From assembly GCA_013180625.2 (NCBI GenBank), contig SNVD02009732.1, positions 62,001 through 126,000 on the forward strand: a stretch of DNA of 64,000 nt, written 5' to 3'. Within the stretch, counting starts at the first letter, position 1, and every line of letters begins with the position of its first letter. The stretch is from Boswellia sacra (Eukaryota; Streptophyta; Magnoliopsida; Sapindales; Burseraceae). Shown piece by piece: positions 10,216 through 23,391 of the stretch. A model generated the notes under the pieces. That model was not told where the DNA came from. It did no database searches and saw only the letters and a program-made list of their open reading frames with translations. The position numbers and the translations under genes were made by a program.

Positions 10216-13200
10216 ATGACAAATAGTCATGGGCTTACGTTCAACCTTAAAACTCCATACGACGATCACTACCATGCGATAATAACAAATCTGGCCAGTT
10301 TAGAGTCTGTATAATGGATCCGTGATAAGTTAAATGATCGTCAGAAAGAGATGTTTAGGGATACATGTTTTGGGCATAGGTTGGACATCCGTGGTCTTGT
10401 CTTTCCATCGCATTTGGTTCACCATGTGCTATTAAGAGAAGTGGAGACTCACAAGTTCGATGACAATATGTGGTTTTTCATAGAAGTTATCACTCATATA
10501 CTTCTGTTTATTATAAAGTGTCAAAAAAAATGTTATCATCCTGCATTATTCCTAACGATTCATATGTTTATTCAATATAGGGAGGGTTATACACTTTTCA
10601 GCATATGAGTTTGGTATTGTCACCGAATTGAAGTTTGATATGAACTTGCCGAGCACCATTAACAATCATGGCAAGTGCAGATTGCGAGACGCGTATTTTG
10701 GGCCGAAGCAAATTTCTTTGAAGCTATTTTATGAGAAGTTGGAGAAATTAAATGTTTCTCTAATCCCATACGAGGACGTGGTGAAGCTGGCCTTATATTA
10801 TTTGCTTGAGCTTTTTCTCCTCATACGGGATAGGCGTCGGCTCATTTTTACTAAGTGGTTTAACTTCGTGGACACATTGGACAGATTCAATGAATATCCA
10901 TGGAGTATTGAGTCTTATAAGATGACTATTCGGGACATGAGGAAAGCTCTAGCTGGGAGGTTAAAAAAGTATAGGACAAGAAAGGCTGCGAAAAATGAGC
11001 ATAAGGGTGAGAACTATAACCTTGGAGGTTGCCTTTACGCTATTCAAGTAATTTAATTTTTTTTTGCATTAAAATTTAGACATTTTGTTACCTATTAATT
11101 ATAAGAGAATTGCACTAAATCTTGATTATTTGTTGACAGATTTGGTTTTATGAGGTAGTGCTATATGTTGGGTTAATATATGACATTCTCGGTGAGGCGT
11201 TTGCGAATAAGATCCCTCGGCTATTGAGGTGGCATAACACAAAGGTCCCGAGCGAAGAGGTGTCGGAGCGGGATTGTTTATTCATTCGAACATCAAAAAG
11301 TCCTGAAGCCATAATTATTTTAAGTAAAATAGAAAGAAAAATGAAATGAAATTAATGGATTTCGAATTGATTTCAAACTTATTTTAAATTTCTTTTGTTT
11401 TGAATAACAAAAACCAATAATTATTGGAGCCGACAGAAGTTGAGGCCGATAAGGAGTGGTTAGCTAGATTGGAACAAGTCGTCAGGAGGCGTAAGGGTAG
11501 ACATGTGCAATGGGCATTGACCGAGGATGCTCCGTTACACACAAAGGAGCAGGTTGAGGACATCCAGCAAGGATGACCCCCTGTTCCACCTCCGTATGTC
11601 TCAGAGGGACTGACACCCTCTCAGCCACATGAGGGTGGATCCACTATGTTGTCAGGAGATACATCATCCCTTCCTGTTGTGTTAATTATGCCGTATGTTG
11701 AGGACGGGCCCCCAGTATCCCCTCCTATGGGGTCGATCACCCTCAATGGTTGGCTCACCTTCTAGTTGAAGCCTTCTCCGATGGCTGAGCCTTCATTGCC
11801 TCCTCGGGCCACTGCACCTAGTTTCCAATTCCTGGCCAGTAGTCACTTCGAGCAGGTAAATGTCTCCATGTTTGTCCATATAAATTAAATTGAGTTATGT
11901 TTTTCGAATACTGACATTTAAGATTTGTTAAAGGAGCGATGCTGGGAGGATGATTTCAAGAGCACTATCCTTAGTGAGTTGGTTGGTCTCTGAAAGAAGG
12001 TCAAATTACTTTAGGAGAATAACATGTTGCTGCGAGAGGAGATCAAACTACTACGGGCTGTAGTAATATTATTGGGAGGCCACTTCGGTTACGCAGACAT
12101 GGTATTAAACCTTTGATAGCTTTTTCTTTGGTTTTCATTATCATTCAAAGAATCAACTATTTTGTAATGGAATTAGATGTCTGTCTTGTATAGGACAAAG
12201 GAACCAAGGAGGATGAACCACTTGCAGAGCAGGATAAGCCTCAGGATGATCCTGCTTAGTAGAGTCTCTAAGCCCTTGAGGGTGCCCCTTCAGATTTTCT
12301 CTCGACGTGGTCGTCGATTGTTCCTGACAAAACATAAGCGAAATCCGTTTGTCAGTAATCCGAGAAGAAAGAGAGTGGAGCATACGATGTAGGCTCCAGC
12401 TGAGACATTCTAACGGACATCGATGAGCCGATGCCTCCACGTACCGCCATTTAGACCGATGTTACCTCTCCACTATCCATTGTGGTGTAGCTCCGACAAC
12501 CACTATTCAACCCACTTGCTCCTATGCCGGACATTAAGGTTGCGTCCTTCGATGACTGGATGTGCAAAGGATTAGGTTTTGTCGACCTCGGGGTGTTCAA
12601 GGCCGATAAGGAGTTCCTTCGGATCCTGGCAATGGGGATAGAGTGGCTTGCCTTAGAGGTTTGACTAATTCCTAACCTCGTAATTTACTGTGCATCTTTA
12701 CAAATTATGCTAACTTACGCCACAATGCAGCATATCGATATTTATCTATGGACATTACGGCGCAAGGTAGTGGATCTAAGCGTCGATGTGGTTGAGAGAT
12801 CGACCTTCTTAGACACTACATTCTGCGTAAGGTTTCTTCTATGCTCTAAGAATTCTAACGAGTAATTCTTAGACATTTTTTTCCTAATACCATTTGTAAT
12901 TATGCAGTTAAAGGTCCAAACATTGTGGCCGCGGTACTAGAGTGCATTGGATGACATCGACTGGGATAGTGAACTCGAGGTAGTGAACTACGTAGATGAA
13001 GACAGTCCGCTCGTTGGCTGATCGTGGGAGGATCTTTACCGGCTAATTAATTTCGTACCAGATACTATTACGAAATGATCACGACATTTTGCTAAACTTT
13101 ATGCTAAAATGTTCCTGGGAACATCGACGGTGAGCATTAGGTGGCGGCCCATATGGACCTAAATCACCCCCTAGTTGGGATTTACAACTCCCACATTGTG

Positions 13201-13484
13201 AACATATCACTTGACACAATGAAAGAGCGTTATTGTTGCCTGACACACATACTACCACGTCTCATTTCACAGGGTGCTTTCGGTGATATAGACTTTCCCA
13301 CTGACCCTTTCGGCATTGAGTAAGTGGAGAATACCATAGAGGTCCCTCAGTAGGAGGCTAGAGGAAGGGTTTGTGGAGTGTACTGTCTATTTTCCATTGA
13401 GTAGCTTGCAAGTGGTGTTCCATTGGCGATCGTACGGGCGTTCACGGAGGAGACACTTCAACGTAAGATGGCAGTGCACTGTTA
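10216..13484 (+). pseudogene. DUF1985 / Ulp1-like cysteine protease gene in MULE
   Basis: An ATG at 10,216 opens MTNSHGLTFNLKTPYDDH, then a DUF1985-type block (FPSHLVHHVLLREVE, EFGIVTELKFDMNLP, LYYLLELFLLIRDR, LYVGLIYDILGEAF) up to about 11,300. A Pro/Ser-rich linker follows. The C-terminal part looks like an Ulp1 (SUMO-protease, C48) domain: the His region (VAAHMDLNHPLVGIYNSH), a Q-then-Cys block (VPQ...RVCGVYCLFSIE) and a following ASGVP. Introns appear to interrupt it (for example 11,050-11,140 and 11,870-11,930). In-frame stops occur, for example near 10,311, just after VPQ (about 13,350) and after SIE. The product would have cleaved a ubiquitin-like modifier; such genes travel with MULEs, role unknown. 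Exon limits are approximate. Confidence 0.8.
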
Positions 13485-13652
13485 GACTCATTAGATTTAG
13501 ATCCGGGGTACCATAGGCGGTATCACTCCTCTTGTCTCCTGATCAGATGATGTATCTATCCCGACACCAGATGCCACATCTAGAGGCAATACTCTCGTGT
13601 TAGCTCCGGATCCTTCAGATACGTGCTCTCCTGATATTCATGGGGTGCACAT

Positions 13653-13762
13653 ATTTTGTACATATGGTTTATTGATTTTGTAAATATGGTTTATTGATTT
13701 TGTACATATAGTTTATTGATTTTTTACATATGGTTTATTGATTTTGTACACATGGTTTATCG
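13653..13762. repeat. Five-copy 22-bp tandem repeat
   Basis: The unit attttgtacatatggtttat plus tg repeats five times with single-base changes, between the two MULE genes, where their 3' ends converge. Confidence 0.9.
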
Positions 13763-14554
13763 CCAAAATACCTAAAAAAGAAAATTCCTGATATTTTCCA
13801 GAAACACACTGCGAACATGATAAATTGTATATATTATGTACATATGCTTGTTTGATTCGTTGGCTTAATATATTCATGAAACAAACTTATAGTACATAGA
13901 TTATAAAACGTTATACAAAATTAAACACATACTATTTTATATAAATTGAGGTATTCTACATAATCGTTACCTAGGAGTTTACATTTATATAAGCACCCTT
14001 AATCTTTTTATTTATTACAAACCACCTACACATGCACACACACAATAACATATATGCATTCCAAACACATTAAGGTTGTAACTCCTTACAAGCTCGAATG
14101 TTGCAGTAATGATGAATAAATGAAAAAGAAAAAGTAAAACTCTATTACGTACCCCGAAATTTGAACTTAATACATGGTTTACTAAATACAGTACAAAAAA
14201 AAATAATTATGTTCAATACAAATGCTACATGAATTGAATAATTATGTAACAAAATTTGAAGTCATCAATTCTTATGTTGTGCACCAGCAGCACGGTCAAG
14301 TGGGACCAGGTTCTGACATGTTTGACGATTATCACTGAGCCCTCACAACAGCCATAACTTTGTGACAAGCTTGACTCTCCCTACGATGGGATCCGATTTC
14401 TCCTAGGTCTTCCAACTGGCCTCCTCATTACCAGTGGTAGGACGACTCGACTTCTAACCTCATTTGGAACCACCAAATCCTCATTGACAATTACTGGTAT
14501 AACAGGTAAGGCATATGCATGAAAGTTGTGTTTGTTTGTGTACCAATGAGCACA

Positions 14555-16210
14555 TTAATCGTGACATGTGAATAAGCTCATATGCTTGCAAATTGCTAAT
14601 GCATGTGCATAAGGTAATTGGTCAAGATTAAACACTTTACATGTACAAGTCTGGGCATGCACGTCGACAATGTTGACACATTCGTTACCGTAGACCTCAT
14701 ACGTGGTTAGAGATATGCCGCTAACTCTCATCTGATCACCTTCTTTCAGACGATCCTCCATCAATTTGTCGGCCTATGGAGTGAGATATACTTGTGAGTT
14801 AGCAAATATTTCCCTTCATGCATAGAACCATTTTTGAAGATTTGCTCGATAATAATCCGCTAATAGTGTAATGGGGAGGAAACGAGTCTGTCTCAAGCAA
14901 CTGTTCATTGACTCAGCAATATTGGTTGTTATTATATTATAATGTCGGTCGAAGAATTGTTAACGTGCCCATTTCTCCACACCTATCTCACGAAGAAACA
15001 CCGCAACTAGGGGCATATATGATTCAATAATGCGCATGTGGTAGTTAAAATTAGTGCAATGATAGGTCTTCGCAGCTTTGGTGAAGATGTCTACCAAAGT
15101 CTTAACTTTGAACCTTTCCCTTAAGTTTCCTTTCAGGTGATGGGTGCACAGGCCATAAAGTGCCCCACGGAAAACATCAGAAATAGCTCTTTCAATACTA
15201 GAATGGTGGTCTGAAATGAACATTAAATATGGTACATTGTGGACAACCTGATCACACAATTGACTCATGAACCAATTCCACAATTCGTCATTTTTTTAAC
15301 AACCAACTGTGAATCCAGTAGAAATATTTGCTTATTTTCATTCATACATGATGCCAAAAACAAGGTACCTATATATTTTTCCTTCAAATGAGACCCCATC
15401 AACTGCGATAAGTTGCCTAATTGAATTTGCAAACTAGGCAATAGAAGCCCCCAAACTCATAAAAAAGTACTTGAAGTAATCATTAGCATCAATTTTCAAA
15501 GCGGTTCTTGTTCCGGGATTTGCTTTCTCAACCATGTATATATACCGAGGGAGAAGTGTAAATGATTCCTCATGAGATCCATGCAGTTCCTTCAACACTG
15601 CTTCTTTTGCCCTCCATACCTTGTGGCATGTGATGGTAACACCCAATGCTTCTTGAACATCATAAATAATGTCCCTAGGCCTATAAATCATTGATGCCTG
15701 AATGAATTTGGACTTTATGTGTTTCCCAATAACAGCAAATGTTGCTTGTTTGTGATTTAAACCCAGCTCCCGGACATGTGTGCTATTTGTTAAATTTTTA
15801 CACCTTGAAGAAATTGGAATCTGCTACCTTGGTTGCCCATATCCGCCACTTACAATTTTTAGTACGGCATACAACTTCAAACCTTTTTGAGTTGTATTTT
15901 GTCACCTTAAACTGAAAGTTGCATCGTAATGCCAAATTTCATAACTTTTCACGAAGCTTGATTTTACTGTCAAAAATCTGCCCAACTACAACCTTAATTA
16001 CATCAACTACAAAAGACGTGGGATCATCATGACCTGTTGACATGGAATGCACAATCGGAGGTATCCGCCTAAATGTGTTGCCCGATTATCATTGGTTAGA
16101 GGACAGATATTGGCATTATATACCATAAAACCCGTCACTGGATCTAACTCTTCTGCTGTGGATGTTCGAGGAGGAGTTGATTGAATAGGAGTAGGAAAGG
16201 TCATAGGCAC
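14555..16210 (-). pseudogene. MuDR-type MULE transposase, broken
   Basis: Minus strand, from right to left: a weak N-terminal piece, then a MuDR DNA-binding block near 15,980-15,780 (NLALRCNFQFKVTKYNSKRF, CKWRIWATK), a linker (YRPRDIIYDVQEALGV), the MULE catalytic domain (first Asp region AVDGVSFEGK near 15,410; second acidic block FISDHHSSIERAI near 15,220; HLKGNLRERF; Glu region IAESMNSCLRQTRF near 14,900) and a SWIM-like end (TCTCKVFNLDQLPYAHALAI near 14,620). The usual SWIM C-x-H appears as Y-A-H, so one zinc ligand is lost. Stops and frameshifts separate the segments. The family length is ~700-800 residues and no intact frame remains. Confidence 0.88.
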
Positions 16211-16690
16211 CTCTTAGTTCAAATCATTCCAAAACATGGTGTCGACCTATGTCGAGAGAGTGATCTACAGCACAACTTGACGCTCGACGTCTATCAATCC
16301 TCTATTGAGCGTCGTCTTCCTCGTCCAACATGCCCAAATTTTTCTTGCAAATTATTGTTTTCTATTGCTTTCTTTGCATCTGAAGCACTAAAGACACTTC
16401 TCTTAAGTTCACCAATGTATTTTCTAAGCTCATTCCGTCTCATTAGCCAGCAAACATAAATACAAAATTAAAAGCTTCAAAAAATACAAAAAAAGTCCAT
16501 GTATATAGAGAGGTGTCTTACCTATTTTTACCCAGATCTTCACATAACAAATGATAAAGACAATGAGATTTTCACAAAAATAGAGTGTTATAGAGGAGTT
16601 TTGCAAGAGATTTTATGAGGAGTTTTGCAAGAGATTTGAGAAGAAACGGATATGCAGTGGCCTTTGTCTCATTTGTCTTATTTTTTGTAT

Positions 16691-16792
16691 TAAGGGTATT
16701 TGCGTAATTTTAACGTCAAAAGGTCTATGGTTTACAAATTTTTCAGGAATAGGTTACTTTTACAACAGGCTCCTAATTTTGTGAATTTTCCC
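16691..16792. repeat. MULE terminal inverted repeat, right
   Basis: Reverse complement matches 8,850-8,964. The flanking 9-bp duplication is at 16,793-16,801. Confidence 0.88.
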
Positions 16793-16986
16793 TTTTTAAT
16801 TAACATTGCTCAGCCAACGAATTAGTAAAAAATGTGTCAATTCAACAGTGTTGTTGCTCTTTTACTCACGCAATTGCTCAAAGAAATTAATGCAACTTAG
16901 GCCGTTGTGGAAACGCAAGCCACTCTTCTTGAAGCGCAATTATGACTTTGTAGGTAATTTCGTGGAAAAAAGAAGTCTGTTAAAGA

Positions 16987-17750
16987 ATGATGGGCAGATC
17001 AGCATTGCTTAGTCAAGTTATTTATGTCCTGCTCTTCTTGTTCCTGTATGTTAGTGTTGCTTTCCAGCTGGTTGATTGTTCATCATCTTTCCGTTCCACT
17101 TCTCGTAATTCATCAACATTTTCATCTCATCGGAAACACGGCTCCGCTTTGCTCCAATTTAAGCACATTTCAATTTTACTGGACTTTTTTTTTTTGATCC
17201 GCAATGTTATCGCAAGATAAAGTCTTTGATGGAGGGTGGCGATTGCTGGTCATTAGATGATGGGTCAACTCCATTATCAGTTGGGAACCTTACTCAATTT
17301 ACTAACTTGGGCTTCAGTTACCATTCTTTTATCGGTAAGTTACACCATTACGAGGCGAGCTTGAGCAGCTCACTAACTTAGACCTCTCATCAAACAATTT
17401 ATTATGTCACATTTTTGGTAATCTTACCAAACTGACTTCCATACTCCTTTCAAACAATACCTTGCATGGAAAAGTGCACCCTCTTTATTTTACCTCCAAA
17501 ACGTGACTCGCATAGATTTTTCATCTAGTATAGTTTTATTGGTCCCTTCCCTAATCATTTTGGTAGATATATTATCAAATTTAATTAATTTGGACCTCTC
17601 CAATAACTTTCTCGACAGCAAAGGCAAAGTACCATATTGGTTGCTAACTTGCCATCTCTAGATTCTCGAGGTCTCAACTATTATCAACTTACTGGTCACA
17701 TACTCACATTGACCAATTCGACGTCCTATTTTTTAAAATTAACAAAAACA
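16987..17750 (+). pseudogene. LRR receptor-like protein (Cf-9/RLP type), 5' fragment
   Basis: The ATG at 16,987 opens a signal peptide (MGRSALLSQ then VIYVLLFLFLYVSVAFQLVDCS) and the RLP N-cap (HGSALLQFKH). Past a T-rich indel come EGGDCWSLDDG, where the family has a W-x-GV block, and LRR pieces in shifting frames (VGNLTQFTNLGFS; LEQLTNLDLSSNNLL; GNLTKLTSILLSNN). RLPs are plasma-membrane proteins that sense pathogen or developmental ligands through an extracellular LRR. The usual length is ~900-1,000 residues; only the first quarter is here, with several frameshifts and stops. Removing the MULE joins 8,840 to 16,802 and restores continuous upstream DNA. Confidence 0.88.
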
Positions 17751-17994
17751 TGATCAATCCAACTGTAATGATAAAAACAACTAACGATGTGTGCAACCGC
17801 AAATAGGGATGAGAAAAAAAGGTTAACTAACATATGAGTTTCTTAGTTATTTATATGTAGGTTTATTTATAATTGAAAATTTTAGTTTTGTATATTTTAG
17901 AACGAAATTTTGGTAGCCAATAGGGTATTTATATTTGAATTATGGATTTTTTAATTTCAATTTATAGAATATTAAAATTGAAGAAATCTTTTAA

Positions 17995-17997
17995 ATA
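17995..17997. repeat. CACTA target-site duplication, left (ATA)
   Basis: ata precedes the left end and recurs at 24,426-24,428 after the right end. Three bases is the CACTA signature length, but the word is short and AT-rich. Confidence 0.7.
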
Positions 17998-18427
17998 CGC
18001 TACAAGAATTTTTAAGATATTTGGCACTATCCTTTTTTTTTACTTGACAGTTTTTTTAAAAATGTCATCTATAACACTATATTAAAAGTCAAACCAGCCC
18101 ATTGCCCATATTTGTCACTCTTTGGCCTGACTTCAAATACATATTTATCACATAATTAGATTTTTGACAAGTATATACAAATAAAGAAACCTTTTTTATC
18201 TCTTTCCCACGCTTTCTTTCATTTTCCCTCTTCACTTTTAACTTTCCCTCTCAGTTTTGCCCTAGCCGTCTCACTCCCTTACTCACCCACGCATCATCAC
18301 CTCACTGACTCCTTAACCCACGCACTCATCTACTAACCTCATTCATCGTTTACCTATGTTCAAATTCGCTTACAATTTTCTTTTCTAGTTCTTTTTTTGT
18401 CCTCCAATCTATGGTTTTAGTTCTTCA

Positions 18428-18885
18428 ATGGCTTTCGTCGACGTTGAGTTCTAGTGCTTCGTTGGGTACCTTGCTTGGGCCACCACTGACCCCGCCTTGT
18501 AGGAGTCCTTCAGTGCCTATGGCGATGTTATTGAATCAAAGATAATCAACGATCGTGAAACTGGCAAATCTAAAGGATTCAGATTTATTACGTTCCATGA
18601 CAAGAAGTCGATGAGCGACGCGATCCTGGGGATGAACAGCCAGAATCTTGATGGACTTAACATCACAATCAATGAGGCTTAGTCACGCGGAAGCAGTAAT
18701 GGAGGCGGTGGCGATAATTACAGTAGCGATGGAGGTGGATATGGTGGCGGTGGACATCATGAAGGTGGTGGTGGATACAATCGTGGATATGGCAGCGGTC
18801 GTGGTCATGGTGGTGGGAGACATGAGGGAGGATACGATGGAGACGGTAGATCTCGGTATTCTAGAAGTTCTTTGTTGTTTGATTA
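18428..18885 (+). pseudogene. Glycine-rich RNA-binding protein (GRP7-like), captured
   Basis: From the ATG at 18,428 the frame reads MAFVDVEF then a stop, followed by the RRM: CFVGYLAWATTD (RNP2 region), FSAYGDVIESKIINDRETGK, SKGFRFITFHD (RNP1 region) and MNSQNLDGLNITINEA. A Gly/Tyr/Arg-rich tail follows (GGGYGGGGHHEGGGGYNRG). Such proteins bind RNA in the nucleus and cytoplasm and affect splicing and stress responses. Stops replace codons after DVEF, after TTDPAL and after NEA, so it cannot make a full protein. About 250 bases of possible promoter/5' UTR (18,180-18,427) precede it inside the CACTA. The reading breaks off near 18,885, just before the next captured gene. Confidence 0.9.
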
Positions 18886-18932
18886 TGGACATATAATATG
18901 CTAGATTTCTTGATATCTTCAATAGATAATAG

Positions 18933-19886
<954 letters not shown>

Positions 19887-20399
19887 GTCTGTCAGGGTTT
19901 ATGATTAGCGTTTATGTTGGTTACTTGTTTTCGATAGTTTTTGTGCTTTGTTTTTTATCGCTGCTGCTGGATTATTGTTATTGTCTCCTTATAAAAAAAT
20001 GTTTTAATGGAATGAAGTATAATTTTTGTATTCCTAGGAACCAGGTTTACAGGGAATATAGACCAACCACATAATTAAGCTTTTATAATTTGTAGTCATC
20101 AACCTTTTCCTATTTGATTGTTGATGAACAAACTCATTAACCTATCAAGCAATGCATTGTTTTTTTGTACACTTTTGCCTGGCATCTGAGACCTTGCATG
20201 CTTGTTGGAAATTTTGTTATTTTAAATTGGTTATATATCTCACTAGCTAGACCTGCATTGCAACATGGTGATTAGTATTCTATCTTTTCCTATCCATTCT
20301 ACAATATTAGTTATTGCTATTGTTGGTTTAAAATGGGCATGTCTTTATTTTTTCTTTTTCCTGATCTTCCAGTATTGTCGGTAGCATTTGCATGGTTTT

Positions 20400-22733
20400 T
20401 TGTTTAGGCATGGTCGTTATACTGATGGTTGCACATTGTTCTTTCCTCCCAATGCTGTTCCACCACCTCCTCAACCCAAAAGTATGGGAGTAGTAACTTC
20501 ATCATCATCCCCTCAAAGACCAGATCCTCTGGCGACTGATTACGGAACCTTTGACGATCTCTATGACTTATGTGTTGGCTATGGTGTAATGCCCATTTTG
20601 GAGGAAGTGCTTTCAATGAGAATGTCTTCTGCAAAGGAACAGGATACAGTTGTAAATCAGTATACAACTGCAGTGCTTGCCCGTATTTGCACCTATTGTG
20701 AAACTCATAGGCACTTCAATTATATATACAAGTTTCAGGTATGAGTGCAGTATTTTTTTTATCAGTATTTTAAAGATTTATGTTTATGGATTCTCTATTT
20801 TTTATATTTGACAAAACTGTTATGTATTTGGAAAAAACAACATTACAAGGATTAGGCAGGCAATCTATAGATAGAACATGAACAAGGATTGAAGTAAACA
20901 AAAGTTCTTCTCTTTATTAATTTTTATGGAGAGGTGGCCTGGGTTTATAGTAACAATGTTCATGAGGTTTCTTTTAGATGGCTACTTTCTCTCCAAACTA
21001 AAGTCCATTGCTGCATTCAATAATTGACGAATTCATTGGAGAATTGGAACCTCTAATACAGAGCAGAGTAGTTCTAAGATGTCAAAGACTGAGCTTGGGT
21101 CCCCCAAAATTATATATTCATTAAACAATTTGCAACAATTTAATATTTCTCATGCAAACAATTTCTTTCTTTTGTTCTTGCTTCCATTGTTGCTAAACAT
21201 AGTTATATCGGTATATTTAAGTTTGATAAACCCTACTATTTCCCTCTTTGTTCTTTTATTGTTTGTCATTGGTTTACTCATAATTTCCTCCTGGCTCAGG
21301 TAATCAAGAAGGTCCATGTTGCTGTTGGACTTTGCTGTATTCAGTTGTTTATGAATTCTTCCTCCTAGGAGGAGGCTATCAAACATTTGGAACACGCTAA
21401 GGTAACTCTAATAATTTGTAATGCCATCTTGTGTTCTAATCTGAGTTGAAAATGGTAGGTTATGTGTTAGAATGTTTATTCAGAATCATTGACATGGTAT
21501 ATGAGATGAATTCCCAAAGGTGCTTTACAGAATATAATATGTAGTATCTGGCTATATATAATTCAACTTTGTGTGGATTCTATGCTTAACTTGACATAAT
21601 TCCTTTCTTCAACTGTGGATCACCCACATGACACTAATTCTATTGTTTTCTTATCTAATAACAAGTGATGTCTTGTGACCTTCACAAGTTAAGATTCATC
21701 CCTACCCTGAAAGTTCAACAGATGGAAACAACATAGTTATCTAATTTTCTGCTGACTGTTCTTGCATTTTTTTTGTACAATTAAGTTGCGAGTTCTATAA
21801 ATTTTTATTAACTGCTATTCTTTTCTTTTTTTTCTTTTTTTATTTACCTTCCTTTTCCTTCTAGATGCATTTTGATGAAGGTTGCCGGCTCGTTACAAAG
21901 GTGGAGAATCTACCAAGCTTGTCACAAAGTGTGTTAGAGGGAAAAGTGCCTCGAAGAAACTTAGTGAAGAAAGACTTGTCAAGTTTTCTGCTCGGGTATC
22001 AATTCAGGTAACATTTTATCAACTTCAGGGAAAGAATGTTCTATTTACTGTGAGCTGAAAGCATTCCAGAATTATGGAAGTTCTAGTGTACAAATATTCG
22101 GAAAATGAAACTACCCCTTATTTCACATAAAGCTATATGGTTTCATTTACTACAGTTTAGTTTATGAGAAACTGTGAAAGTATCATATCTACTGTTTCTT
22201 ATCTAAATAAATATATAAATAAAATAAAAAATTCTGACCACAAAGTGTAATCAGTGTGGATATGTTCTCCTGCTTGTACGTATTTGCATGGATATGGAGT
22301 TCTGATGTACACATGCATACTTGTCTTCATACAATATTAATTTCCTATCTTTTGCACTCTTACATATTTATGAAGTTGTCTGATTTAGAATATTTTGATG
22401 CTCACTTGTTGGGGATTGGCTCTTGCTTCTTAAGTTCGATTTGGTTAAAATACTAACATTAGTAAGTTAACAAGTGTGTCATCAAGTCTATATAGCTACT
22501 CCATCCATGTGGTTGTTGATGCAATCATTGTTGAGTGAGTATTTACCTTGTTTCAGATGTATGGACTGATTTTCTAATACATCATTGCAATATTTCATTG
22601 GATTTATAACTCTCATCCTTCTTATGGATTCTTTTGTCTTTTAGGTGGAAGTTGTAAAATCCTTCAATGATTCGGATGGACAACAATGGAAACATTCTCT
22701 TTTTGGAAATCCAAATGATCCAGAGACCTTTAG
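20400..22733 (+). pseudogene. ZFYVE26/spastizin-like protein fragment, captured
   Basis: Four exons are seen. 20,400-20,738 reads FRHGRYTDGCTLFFPPNAVP, then SPQRPDPLATDYGTFDDLYD, then RICTYCETHRHFNYIYKFQ, with donor gtatga. 21,300-21,400 reads KKVHVAVGLCCIQLFMNSSS, a stop, then EEAIKHLEHAK. About 21,865-22,005 reads MHFDEG then, after a shift, ARYKGG, TKLVTK and VKFSARVSIQ. 22,646-22,733 reads VEVVKSFNDSDGQQWKH then LFGNPNDPETF. I recognise this as the C-terminal part of the large plant homologue of zinc-finger FYVE protein 26; that naming is from memory of the family. One in-frame stop and a frameshift are present. Confidence 0.78.
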
Positions 22734-23130
22734 GTTAGTGTTAACTTGATTCTTATTCAGTGTTCCATTAGAAGCATTTATTATTCTTCAAGGTTCTATC
22801 AACCACTGTGATGAAATTCTCAAAAATCTACATTATTATCATCGCCAAAATCCTATTAGAAAAGGAAATCAACTTCAACTAAAAATTAATAATCAACTTC
22901 TAACTGGAAACAGCAAACAGGAAACTGCCTATTAAAAAACGCCAGTTTATCTAAGATATGGATATTCTGAAACTAATAAAAGAGTTAGCTTATTAACTCT
23001 ATTTTATTTTGTGATGCTTGAGAATCCTACTATGTGTCTTTCTATCATATCATTTCCTTTGTTTGCAATTTTAGCATGTTTTATTTGTGCTCGTTGTCAG
23101 TATAATGTGAAGGTTCTTATCTGTTCGCAG

Positions 23131-23180
23131 TTCAGAATTGATGAGTACAATGATTTAATTTCCAAGAAAAACATTATTGA
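23131..23180 (+). pseudogene. Unassigned exon-like piece in CACTA
   Basis: Between an acceptor-like cgcag and a donor-like gtttgtat lies FRIDEYNDLISKKNIIE in one open frame. I do not recognise it with confidence. It sits between the ZFYVE26-like and kinesin pieces, so it may be a fifth captured source or an unrecognised exon of either. Confidence 0.4.
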
Positions 23181-23391
23181 GGTTTGTATACATATTTTGT
23201 GAACATTGCTCTACCTTCTCCTTGCAAATGCTACTTGTGATGAATTATCATTCTCTCTTGATAAAAAATAAATAAAGATGTTAATAGAATAGAGAAAATA
23301 TCTAAGCATAACTACATTAATCATTAATGCTTACAGACTTACCAATACTAAGTCATTAGTTATATCTGATTTCATTGTTAAAATGAGCATA

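Larger units (their letters stand above)
8850..16792. mobile_element. Mutator-like element carrying an Ulp1-like gene
   Basis: Inverted ends of ~110 bp (8,850-8,964 and 16,691-16,792) align along their length: ggaaaaattcaaaaaatgg against gggaaaattcacaaaattagg, then cctgttg, ctgaaaaattt and aaaccat. A 9-bp duplication flanks the element. Inside are a plus-strand DUF1985/Ulp1-protease-like gene, a minus-strand MuDR-type transposase in convergent order, and three hairpins near the left end. This matches the known class of plant MULEs with a ULP1 gene (Kaonashi/KI-MULE types in rice, similar ones in melon). Both genes are broken here. Confidence 0.9.

Noticed and set aside
16181..16459. Plus-strand 92-residue frame opposite the MULE transposase N-terminus
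   Set aside because: Overlaps transposase upstream/subterminal DNA with gtcgag words; no domain, no homologue recognised.
18648..18896. Met/Val-rich 82-residue frame
   Set aside because: It is the glycine-rich tail of the captured RNA-binding protein read in a shifted frame.
21079..21303. Hydrophobic 74-residue frame with possible membrane spans
   Set aside because: It lies in the intron before the second ZFYVE26-like exon; T-rich intron DNA gives such frames by chance.
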